From positions 2,297,501 to 2,361,500 of the forward strand of contig JADJCV010000004.1 in assembly GCA_016703025.1 (NCBI GenBank): DNA of 64,000 nt, written 5' to 3'. Each line of letters begins with the position of its first letter. Within the stretch, counting starts at the first letter, position 1. A program made the translations under genes and the position numbers. The notes under the pieces are model-generated. The model saw only the letters and a list, made by a program, of their open reading frames with translations. It ran no database searches and was not told the DNA's origin. Positions 18,416 to 25,659 of this stretch are shown here, one piece after another. The DNA comes from Candidatus Avedoeria danica. Its GTDB lineage: Bacteria; Chloroflexota; Anaerolineae; Epilineales; Epilineaceae.

Positions 18416-19503
18416 CCGCCGCCTCGGTGCCGGAACCCCCGAACGAAGTTCGCGTCGACGTCATCGTCGTCGCCTGGAACAACCGCGCCTACCTCGCCGA
18501 CCTCCTGCCCGCCCTCGCCGCGCAGACGCACCGACCACAGCACCTCATCGTCGTCGACAACGGCTCGACGGACGGCACACCGGCCTGGCTGGCAGCGAAC
18601 TGGCCGGCCGTCGAAGTCATCGCGCTCGGAGCCAACCTCGGCTTCGCCGCCGCCAACAACCACGGCCTCGCGCGCAGCGACGCGCCGTGGGTGGCCCTCG
18701 TGAACAGCGACACCGTGCCGGACCCCACCTGGCTGGCCACCCTCGTCGCCGCCGGCAATGCCGATCCGCGCATCGGCAGCGTCGCCAGCCTCATGCTGTT
18801 CATGGATCGCCCCGACATCGTCAATTCCGCCGGCATCGCCGTCGACCCCTCCGGCATCGCCTGGGACTGGTTGGGCGGCGCGCGCGTCGACCGCCTGCCG
18901 TTCGACGCCGCCGCCGGCGCGATCACGGTCTTCGGCGCCTCCGCCGGAGCGGCGCTCTACCGCCGCGCGGCGATCGACGACATCGCGATCCCGCCGGCCA
19001 CCGTCGACGGACAACCGATCTCTCCGCCTCAGCTGTTCGACGAGGCGTACTTCATGTACCTCGAGGACGTCGACGTCGCCTGGCGGCTCCGGCTGCGCGG
19101 CTGGGACAGCGTGCTGGCACCGGGCGCCTGCATCCGACACGTCGGCAGCGGCACGTCCGGCGAGGGCTCGCCGTTCAAGAACCGCCTGCTGGCGCGCAAC
19201 AAAGTCTGGACGATCCTCAAGAACTATCCGACGGCACCGCTCCTCGCCCGCCTACCCCTCGTCGTCGCCTACGACCTGGCCTCCGTCCCGTACCGCGTCG
19301 TCGTGAACGGCCAGACCGCGGCGCTGCGCGGCCGCCTCGACGCGCTCGTCGGCGCACGTCACGCGCTGCGCGAGCGGCGGCGGGTCCAGGCGGCGCGAAC
19401 GGCCGGGTGGGCGTCGATCCGGGCCGCGATGGCCCCCGTGGCCACGCCTTGGTCCGTTGCGGCGCGCTATCGCCACCTCCGTCCGGGTCCGACGCAGCGG
19501 TAA
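18412..19503 (+). CDS. GT2-family glycosyltransferase
   Basis: A 363-aa GT-A enzyme, paralogous in style to the preceding gene. It shows 'VDVIVVAWNN', 'LIVVDNGSTDGT', 'LGANLGFAAANN', the acidic motif 'ALVNSDTVPDP', 'YLEDVDVAWRL' and 'CIRHVGSGTSG', followed by two hydrophobic or amphipathic helices ('APLLARLPLVVAYDLA') that may touch the membrane. Start ATG 18412 overlaps the previous stop as ATGA, so the two are translationally coupled and probably extend the same chain. After the stop 196 bp remain before the next gene, with no clear terminator. Donor sugar unknown. Confidence 0.9.
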   Translation: MTAASVPEPPNEVRVDVIVVAWNNRAYLADLLPALAAQTHRPQHLIVVDNGSTDGTPAWLAANWPAVEVIALGANLGFAAANNHGLARSDAPWVALVNSDTVPDPTWLATLVAAGNADPRIGSVASLMLFMDRPDIVNSAGIAVDPSGIAWDWLGGARVDRLPFDAAAGAITVFGASAGAALYRRAAIDDIAIPPATVDGQPISPPQLFDEAYFMYLEDVDVAWRLRLRGWDSVLAPGACIRHVGSGTSGEGSPFKNRLLARNKVWTILKNYPTAPLLARLPLVVAYDLASVPYRVVVNGQTAALRGRLDALVGARHALRERRRVQAARTAGWASIRAAMAPVATPWSVAARYRHLRPGPTQR

Positions 19504-19699
19504 CGGCGCGCCACCTGCAGGAGACGAATCCGCGCCACCATCCGTACCCCGCCAGCGCCGACCACGTTGTACACGGATGGTTGTGGATGACCCATTTCGG
19601 ATGCCCACTGCCCGCCGCCGCCACGAAGGGGTGCGACGCCGGGTCGAACAGGCGCCACACTCGGGCCCGGCCACGCGCCGCCCGCCGAGCTGATGAACG

Positions 19700-20623
19700 A
19701 TGATGAACACGCACAATGACCCCACCGACGACTTGGCGAACGTCATCGCCGGGTTGTCCCCTCAGCGCCGCCAGGACGTCGCCACCGCACGCGCCGTGGC
19801 GGCCGAAGCCGCCGCGCTCCTGGTCGGCCACACCGCCCATTCCGCCGTCTGCCACAAGCCGGACGGCAGCATCGTCACCGCGGCCGACATCGCGTCGGAC
19901 CGGCTGATCGCCGCTCGCCTCCACGCCGCGTGCCCGGGCGACACGATCCTGTCCGAGGAGTCGACCGCCCACTTCGAAGGCGGCCGAACGTGGGTGATTG
20001 ACCCGCTCGACGGCACGACGAACTTCGCCGCCGGCCTGCCGATTTGGGGCGTCACGCTCGCACTGCTGGAGGACGGTGTCCCGACGGTCGGCGTCAGCGT
20101 CTTCCCGCGGCTCGGCCTCGACTTCACAGCGATCGCCGGCCGCGGCGCCTTTGCCGGATCGGCCCGCCTCAGCCCGCATCGGCTCCGCCAGCCGGCCGCC
20201 GGCCAGGCCAACGGCCACGGCCCGTCGCCCCGCCTCGGCATCGGGCCGGACGATCTGATCGCCCAGTGCAGCCGGACGGCATCCCGTTGGCAGCTCCACC
20301 TCCCGGCGACGCGCCGCACGCTCGGCAGCACCGCGTTCCACCTGGCGCTGGTGGCCGCCGGGACGTGCCGGGCCAGCGTCACGATGGACGCCGGCATCTG
20401 GGACGTCGCGGCCGGCTGGCTCCTCGTCACGGAGACGGGCGGCACGGTCTCCGACGACGCGGGAATGTCGCCGTGGCCGCTCGCGGCGGGCGACTGGTCG
20501 CAGCGACGCATCAGCACGATCGCCGCCGCAGATGCTGCCAGTCACGGCGCCGTCCGCCGCGCGATCACGCCGGTGGAGGACGGTCGGTCAGGCGATGACG
20601 GTGGTGTGCGAACGGCCGCGTGA
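19700..20623 (+). CDS. inositol-monophosphatase-family phosphatase
   Basis: A 307-aa member of the Mg2+-dependent, Li+-sensitive phosphatase superfamily (IMPase/CysQ/FBPase-like). The metal site is complete: glutamates in 'TILSEES' (86-87), 'WVIDPLDGTTNF' (Asp101, Asp104), and near the C-terminus 'DAGIWDVAAGWLLVTETGG'. Substrates of the family include inositol-1-phosphate, 3'-phosphoadenosine phosphate and sugar phosphates. This one cannot be assigned beyond that. Two consecutive ATGs (19700, 19703) are possible starts and no strong ribosome site is seen. It may supply free inositol or sugar for glycolipid synthesis beside the two glycosyltransferases, but the 196-bp gap argues against strict co-transcription. 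It is convergent with the next gene, 3 bp apart. Confidence 0.9.
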   Translation: MMNTHNDPTDDLANVIAGLSPQRRQDVATARAVAAEAAALLVGHTAHSAVCHKPDGSIVTAADIASDRLIAARLHAACPGDTILSEESTAHFEGGRTWVIDPLDGTTNFAAGLPIWGVTLALLEDGVPTVGVSVFPRLGLDFTAIAGRGAFAGSARLSPHRLRQPAAGQANGHGPSPRLGIGPDDLIAQCSRTASRWQLHLPATRRTLGSTAFHLALVAAGTCRASVTMDAGIWDVAAGWLLVTETGGTVSDDAGMSPWPLAAGDWSQRRISTIAAADAASHGAVRRAITPVEDGRSGDDGGVRTAA

Positions 20624-20626
20624 CGG

Positions 20627-21424
20627 TCAGCCGCGAACCCCCGCCCGGCGCGGCCACGCCCGCGCGAGCATCCGCGACAGCCATGCACCCAGGCCGGCGC
20701 CGAGGCCGAGGAACAGCAGCCCGCGCGCCCACTCCGGCAGGAACTGCAGCGTGAGCAGGAACGCCGGGCGCTGCAACGGCCCCGGCACGCCGACGTTCTC
20801 GTAGAGCTCGCGCAGGAAGAACGCCAGCGCCAGCGACACCGCCAACCCGGCCACCGTGACGAGCACGAACACGCGCACAAGTTCGCGCTGCGTCAGCGCC
20901 GGTGGTCGGGCGCGCTCTTCGTGTTGGAGGTGCGGGTCGTACGGGAACGCCCCCAGCGCCTCGGTCTGCGCCAGCTCGTCGACGATGTAGGCGGCCGCGG
21001 TGCGCAGATCGCGCGCCACGGCGAAGCCCTTGTCGTCCGGCTCGCTCGGTCCGAGGACATCGCTGAGCATTCGGTCGCCGAGGACGAGCACCGCACGGCA
21101 GCCGGCGGCATCGGCGACGGCCAGCGCCGACGGGTCGGCGGCGACGAAGAACATCGACCTCAGCGGCACACCTGCCCGGCCCGCCGCCTCGGCCAGCGCA
21201 TCGAGCCGGTCATCGATGTCGGCTGCGCGGGGGGCGTCTGACGCGGCCCTGAGGTCGAGCCGCGGAGCGACGAGCAGCAGCGCCAGCGCCGTCTCGGGAC
21301 GCTCGCCGTCGCCCGGCACGCTGACGAACAGCGGCTGCACACCGGCGTCGGACAGGGCGGCCAGCCCGGCAGCGGCCTCGGGGTCGATCTGGAAGACGTC
21401 GGACAAGATGAGCGCGTTGGCCAT
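20627..21424 (-). CDS. HAD-like protein with two C-terminal membrane helices
   Basis: A 265-aa protein of unknown function. The N-terminal about 165 residues have a Rossmann/HAD-like layout: a first strand 'NALILSDVFQID', a central 'FFVAADPSA', and a late 'AVLVLGDRMLSDVLG' that resembles the GD(x)3-4D motif IV of HAD phosphatases. The expected nucleophile motif DxDGT is not present at the first strand, so catalysis is doubtful. Two helices follow (about 'VFVLVTVAGLAVSLALAFFL' and 'LLFLGLGAGLGAWL'), and the tail is Arg-rich, so the globular part probably faces the cytoplasm. The Met at 21424 is preferred to the one 27 bp upstream because the fold starts there. It stands alone on the minus strand, diverging from the kinase operon. 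Confidence 0.55.
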   Translation of the reverse strand: MANALILSDVFQIDPEAAAGLAALSDAGVQPLFVSVPGDGERPETALALLLVAPRLDLRAASDAPRAADIDDRLDALAEAAGRAGVPLRSMFFVAADPSALAVADAAGCRAVLVLGDRMLSDVLGPSEPDDKGFAVARDLRTAAAYIVDELAQTEALGAFPYDPHLQHEERARPPALTQRELVRVFVLVTVAGLAVSLALAFFLRELYENVGVPGPLQRPAFLLTLQFLPEWARGLLFLGLGAGLGAWLSRMLARAWPRRAGVRG

Positions 21425-21591
21425 GGGCGTACGATACCACAGGGCGGGCAAGGCAGTTCACGCGACTCGGCGTGCGGCGTTCCGGCGCCCCGATCGTCGC
21501 CGCAGCCCGCCACGGATTCCCCCGAATCCTTCACGGCGAGGACCGTGCTGTCGCATTATTGGCGCAACCCCGTCGTAGATCGCGGTGTTGC

Positions 21592-21607
21592 TTAAGGTAC
21601 ATTAAGG
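21592..21607. promoter_or_regulatory. TTAAGG direct repeat, 10-bp period
   Basis: ttaagg occurs at 21592-21597 and 21602-21607, one helical turn apart, in the 380-bp gap (21425-21804) between the divergent HAD-like gene and the kinase/activator operon. An A/T-richer patch surrounds it. It could be a site for a response regulator controlling either side. Nothing else recognisable lies in this gap apart from the ribosome site of the kinase. Confidence 0.35.
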
Positions 21608-21804
21608 CGGCGCCGCGCAAGGCGCCTCGCTCGTCGCCCCGTCGCATCCGCACATTCACACGCCCGCCCATGCGTGGGCCCCACCGGATCGAGTTCCGCC
21701 CATCCTGGCGCGGCGCACGTCCGCCTTCCCCGGCGGCATGCGCGCGCTTCCTCATCTCTCGTCGCCTGCACTCGCCCGATCCGCAACAGCGATAAGGAGG
21801 CCCT

Positions 21805-23592
21805 ATGACGAAGCACGGCAGCCCCCACCCGAGCTTCGGCGACTTGCCGCACACGCCCCGCTCGCCCTTTTCCGGAGTGCCGACACCGGACCAGCCGGTC
21901 GATCCGTCCCCCGCCCTCGCCGCCGCACGCGTCTCTCTCGGCCGTGACCACGCCGTCCTCGAAGCCGACGCCGGATTCGAGGACCTCCTCGGCCTCGCCG
22001 GCGATGAGCTGTGCGGGCGCTCCATCTTCGACTTCATCTTCCCCGCCGAACGCCGCGCCGTCGCCGATCGCCTCAACTACGCCGTCGCCTGTCGCCACGA
22101 CCGAATCGGCTGCCTTGCCCTCCGTCGCCCCGACGACCACGCCGTCCACATCGACGCCGTGCTGCGCTACGAAACCACCGGCGGCGAAGGCCTCTGGCTC
22201 CGGTGCAGTCGCCTGACGGGCACGCTCGTCGCCGCAGCCGGCCCGCACGGGGACGGCTCGGCGACGGCTGCGACGACGGTGACGGCGGCGACGGCGGCGA
22301 CCGCACCGGCAACGCACGCATCGTCGCTTGCACCGTCGTCCGTGACGCCGTCGGCCGTATGGCCGTCGACCGCAATCCCGTCGACGCCGTCATCGCCGTC
22401 GAACCCGGCGCCCGTCCCCGCGCCCGTCCCGCTGACCGCCGTTGACGACGACGGCCTGGACGACGCGAGCCGCCAGGTCCTCCGCCTCGAGGACGTCCGC
22501 GGCGGTGCGATGCTCGTCGTCGGTGCGGCCGGCCAAGTGCTGGCAGGGACGTCGGCAGCGGCGACGCGCATCGGCTGGCCGGTCGAACTGCTGACCGGAC
22601 AGACCGTCGACAGCCTCTTCGTCCTGAGCCCGCCGGCGCGCGAGCAGCTCCACGACGCCGTCCGCTCCGGGCGGCGCCAGATGGTGCCCGCCAGCATCGT
22701 CGGCGGCCTGGCGCTCGCGAACCTGGAGTGGCTGCCGGCGCAGCGGGCCGGCTACGGCTTCCTGTCGATCCTGTCCGTCCAGATGACCGCCGGCTCGGAC
22801 GAGCACACGTTGGCGCTCCAGCAAGCCGTCCGCCTCCTGTGGCACGACGCCGGCGACTCCGCCACGGCGCTCGTCCTGGGCACCGAGAACCTCGCGTCCC
22901 TGCTCGGCGCGGACGGGCGCCGCCCGGGTGCGGCGAGCATGGCCGGCGTGCTGATCCGCCACGCGCGGATGATCCACCAGGCGATGGCCGAGGTCCGTCG
23001 TGTCGAGAACGGCACGCCGGTCGAACTCGAGCCGGTCGATCTGAACGATACGATCACGGCGTATGTCGCGGCCGTCCAGCCGTCCGCCGCCGCCGCGTCC
23101 ATCACCCTGCGCACCGAGCTGGCGACGGGGGTGTTCGTGCGCTCGACGGAGCTGCGCATCCGAAGCATCGTCCGCAACCTCGTCACGAACGCATGCCAGG
23201 CGCTCGCGAGCCGGCCCGGCGGCGGCACGGTGGAGATCACGACGGCGCCGGCCGACGGCGAGTCCGGTCCCGGTGTCCAGCTCGTCGTCCGCGACGACGG
23301 ACCCGGGATGTCGGATGCCCTCAGCCGCGTCATCTTCGAGCCGGGCCTGAGCAACCGCCACGGCGGCACGGGCGTCGGCTTGAACCTCGTGCGCCAATTC
23401 ATCGTCGAGAGCGGCGGCGCGGTGCAGCCGCTGTCCAGGCCGGGCGAGGGAACGGCCTTCGTCATCTGGCTGCCGACCGTCCCTCCGGATGGCGTTGCGC
23501 CCGATAGCGTCGGCCCCAACGGCTTTTCCCCCGGCAGCGTTTCCCCCGACGGCTTTTCCCCCGACAGCGCGCCAACGGAGAACCGACCATGA
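21805..23592 (+). CDS. soluble PAS-PAS histidine kinase
   Basis: A 595-aa cytoplasmic sensor kinase, no signal peptide or membrane helix. PAS-like domain 1 spans about 40-135 ('FEDLLGLAGDELCGRSIFDF'). A Ser/Thr/Pro-rich linker (about 150-215) leads to a second PAS-like domain (about 225-300). The dimerisation helix carries His347 in 'LLWHDAGDSA', an H-D arrangement as in NtrB-type kinases. The ATPase domain has the N-box 'IVRNLVTNACQAL', G1 'VRDDGPGM' and G2 'GGTGVGLNLV'. The tail repeats G-F-S-P-x-S units. A perfect Shine-Dalgarno aaggagg (21794-21800) lies 4 bp before the ATG. It overlaps the sigma-54 activator by ATGA, so it presumably phosphorylates it. The signal is unknown. Confidence 0.9.
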   Translation: MTKHGSPHPSFGDLPHTPRSPFSGVPTPDQPVDPSPALAAARVSLGRDHAVLEADAGFEDLLGLAGDELCGRSIFDFIFPAERRAVADRLNYAVACRHDRIGCLALRRPDDHAVHIDAVLRYETTGGEGLWLRCSRLTGTLVAAAGPHGDGSATAATTVTAATAATAPATHASSLAPSSVTPSAVWPSTAIPSTPSSPSNPAPVPAPVPLTAVDDDGLDDASRQVLRLEDVRGGAMLVVGAAGQVLAGTSAAATRIGWPVELLTGQTVDSLFVLSPPAREQLHDAVRSGRRQMVPASIVGGLALANLEWLPAQRAGYGFLSILSVQMTAGSDEHTLALQQAVRLLWHDAGDSATALVLGTENLASLLGADGRRPGAASMAGVLIRHARMIHQAMAEVRRVENGTPVELEPVDLNDTITAYVAAVQPSAAAASITLRTELATGVFVRSTELRIRSIVRNLVTNACQALASRPGGGTVEITTAPADGESGPGVQLVVRDDGPGMSDALSRVIFEPGLSNRHGGTGVGLNLVRQFIVESGGAVQPLSRPGEGTAFVIWLPTVPPDGVAPDSVGPNGFSPGSVSPDGFSPDSAPTENRP

Positions 23593-25064
23593 CCCCCCCC
23601 ACCCTGCTGGTCGTCGATGACGAATCGATCTTTCGTGACCGGATCGCCCGAGCGCTCGCCCCGGCGGGCTACCGGATCCTGCAGGCCGAAGATGAGTCCG
23701 GAGCGCAGCGGATCATCGAGAGCGAGTCGCTCGACATGGCCTTTCTCGACCTGACGCTCCGGAACGAGGACTCCACCGCGCCGTTGACGGACCGCGGCGG
23801 CTGGCGGATCTTCACGCGGCTGCGGCACTTGGCGCCTGAGGTGTCGGTCGTCGTCGTGACCAGCGACGGCGCGGCCGGCACGGCCGTCCGGCTGCTGCAG
23901 CAGGGTGCGCTCGACTACTACGAGAAGCACGGCCTGACCCGCCGCTCCGCCGACGCCGACCTGCAGCGCCTGGCCGAGGTCGGGATCGCCCGCACCCGTG
24001 TCGGCCGCGCAGCGCCCGCCGTCCCGTCGGACAAACATCCGTCGGACGGCGAGCCGTGGGTCGGCGGCGACACGGCGGCGATGCGTGAGGTCGAGCGGCG
24101 CGTCGCATCGTTCGCGCCGTTCGACATCGGCGTGCTGATCCTCGGCAGGAACGGCACGGGCAAGGACATGCTGGCCGAGGAGATCCACCGCCGCTCGCCG
24201 CGCGGTGGCCGCAAGATGGTGGCGGTGAACTGCGCGGCCATCCCGCGCGACCTGCTGGAGAGCCAGCTTTTCGGACACGAGAAGGGTTCGTTCAGCGGCG
24301 CCATCGACAAACACATCGGCTTGATGGAGGCGGCGAGCGGCAGCACGCTCTTCCTCGACGAGATCGCCGAGATGGACGCCGACCTGCAGGCCAAGTTGCT
24401 CCGCGCCCTGCAGCACAAGCGGATCCGCCGCGTCGGCGGCACCCAAGAGATCGACATCGACATCCGCGTCATCGCGGCGACGAACCAGGACATCGCCGCG
24501 GCGCTCGAGAGCGGCGCGCTGCGCACCGACCTCTACTACCGCATCGCCGGCACCGAGATCACGCTGCCGGGCCTCACCGAGCGGCTCGGCGACATCGTCG
24601 CCCTCGCACAGCACTTCCTCGCGATCGAACGGGCGGCCTTCAACCCCGACGCCACGGGCTTCACATCGGCGGCGCAGCATGCGCTGTGCGCCTACGACTG
24701 GCCGGGCAATGTCCGTCAGCTCCGCAGCGAGGTGATCAGCGGCCTCATCCTGTCACGCGGCCAGGCGGAGATCGACATCGCCCACCTCTCGCCCAAGGTC
24801 ACGATCGGCCAGCTGCCCGGCGCCGCCCTCGAGCCGTCCATCCACGCCCGCCTGGCCGCCGGCCTGCCGGCCGTGCTGCCGCCGGACGGCCTGCCGCTCG
24901 TCGAGCTCCGCGACGCCTGGGAGCGCAGCATGATCGAGCAGGCGCTCGTGCGCCACGCCGGCAACATCGCCGCCGTCGCCCGGACGCTGCATGTCTCGCG
25001 CGATCAGGTGACCCACCGCTGCCAGAAGTTCGACCTCGATCCGCGGGCGTTCGCCGACGCATGA
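23589..25064 (+). CDS. NtrC-type sigma-54 activator, response regulator
   Basis: A 491-aa bacterial enhancer-binding protein. The receiver domain has acidic pair Asp10-11, phospho-acceptor Asp54 in 'MAFLDLTL' and Lys113 in 'YYEKHG'. The AAA+ domain shows Walker A GRNGTGKD (186-193), the sigma-54-contacting loop as GSFSGA (233-238; consensus GAFTGA), Walker B 'TLFLDE' (253-258), and 'RTDLYYRI' plus 'YDWPGNVRQLRSEV'. The C-terminal Fis-type helix-turn-helix is 'GNIAAVARTLHVSRDQVTHR'. It would be phosphorylated by the preceding kinase, form a ring, and remodel sigma-54 RNA polymerase. A consensus sigma-54 promoter 115 bp after its stop makes the following four genes the likely target. The Thr-to-Ser change in the loop is conservative. 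Confidence 0.93.
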   Translation: MTPPTLLVVDDESIFRDRIARALAPAGYRILQAEDESGAQRIIESESLDMAFLDLTLRNEDSTAPLTDRGGWRIFTRLRHLAPEVSVVVVTSDGAAGTAVRLLQQGALDYYEKHGLTRRSADADLQRLAEVGIARTRVGRAAPAVPSDKHPSDGEPWVGGDTAAMREVERRVASFAPFDIGVLILGRNGTGKDMLAEEIHRRSPRGGRKMVAVNCAAIPRDLLESQLFGHEKGSFSGAIDKHIGLMEAASGSTLFLDEIAEMDADLQAKLLRALQHKRIRRVGGTQEIDIDIRVIAATNQDIAAALESGALRTDLYYRIAGTEITLPGLTERLGDIVALAQHFLAIERAAFNPDATGFTSAAQHALCAYDWPGNVRQLRSEVISGLILSRGQAEIDIAHLSPKVTIGQLPGAALEPSIHARLAAGLPAVLPPDGLPLVELRDAWERSMIEQALVRHAGNIAAVARTLHVSRDQVTHRCQKFDLDPRAFADA

Positions 25065-25110
25065 GCGCAAGTGGGTGGCGGATTTTTCCGCGCCGTGGCT
25101 GGAAAGTGAC

Positions 25111-25137
25111 GCGGTCGCCGACTCCTTCGGCGGCCGC
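25111..25137. promoter_or_regulatory. imperfect palindrome, possible activator-binding site or terminator
   Basis: gcggtcgccga (25111-25121) pairs with tcggcggccgc (25127-25137) with one mismatch and a 5-nt loop. It lies 42 bp upstream of the -24 element. A smaller stem (gcgga/tccgc, 25078-25091) precedes it. It may be the enhancer site of the sigma-54 activator, or it may end the activator transcript. No T-run favours the former. Confidence 0.4.
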
Positions 25138-25178
25138 GTTTTCCGTGGTCCACAGTTCACGCGCTCGGCGGCAGCGGT

Positions 25179-25194
25179 TGGCACAACCCTTGCA
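25179..25194 (+). promoter_or_regulatory. sigma-54 (-24/-12) promoter
   Basis: The sequence TGGCACAACCCTTGCA matches the sigma-54 consensus TGGCACRNNNNTTGCW at every specified position, with GG and GC at the required spacing. It lies 115 bp after the stop of the sigma-54 activator and 91 bp before the GTG of the small membrane protein. Initiation about 12 bp downstream of the GC would drive 25285-35323. Confidence 0.88.
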
Positions 25195-25284
25195 TATTGG
25201 CCGCCCAGCGCCCCGCCCCGGGTCGTCACGATCAGCAGGCCCTTCGCGTTTCCAACGCCCGGGCGCACAATCACGGAGGCCAAC

Positions 25285-25605
25285 GTGTCAGCGGATCTCA
25301 TCGCCAACATCCGATCGGCCATGGCGCTTTCCGTCTTCGGTTTGGGCATCCTGTCCATCGTCGCCGGCGTCTGGACGATCCTCGCCCGCGAGTACCAGCA
25401 GACGATGCGCGGCATCGCGGCCCAGTCGAACCGGCTGCACGCCCGCAGCTTGGCCGAGGTCGGCGTCGTGCCGGTCCTCGACGCCTCGGCGCGGCTCGTC
25501 GAGTCGACGACGCAGCTGATCAAGACCGCCATGGGCATCGGCGCGTTCCTCTGCCTCATCGGCTTGGCGATGTGCCTGATCTCGTTCTGGATGTTCTACC
25601 TCTAG
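25285..25605 (+). CDS. small protein with two membrane helices
   Basis: A 106-aa protein, first gene behind the sigma-54 promoter. Helix 1 is about residues 11-33 ('LSVFGLGILSIVAGVWTI') and helix 2 about 78-105 ('IGAFLCLIGLAMCLISFWMF'). Between them is a hydrophilic stretch of about 45 residues with predicted amphipathic helix ('YQQTMRGIAAQSNRLHARSL'). GTG 25285 is chosen because ggagg (25275-25279) sits 5 bp before it and because the upstream in-frame Met (25075) lies before the promoter. No family recognised. It may be the membrane anchor or pore of the cassette formed with the next three genes. Confidence 0.75.
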   Translation: MSADLIANIRSAMALSVFGLGILSIVAGVWTILAREYQQTMRGIAAQSNRLHARSLAEVGVVPVLDASARLVESTTQLIKTAMGIGAFLCLIGLAMCLISFWMFYL

Positions 25606-25659
25606 GCCAGTTGCTGCCCCGCAAGCGACGCACCCGGGAACCCCACCACGGAGCACGCG

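Noticed and set aside
21559..21577. Second sigma-54 promoter (ttggcgcaacccc...)
   Set aside because: The -24 half is close but the -12 position reads GTCG with no GC at the required spacing.
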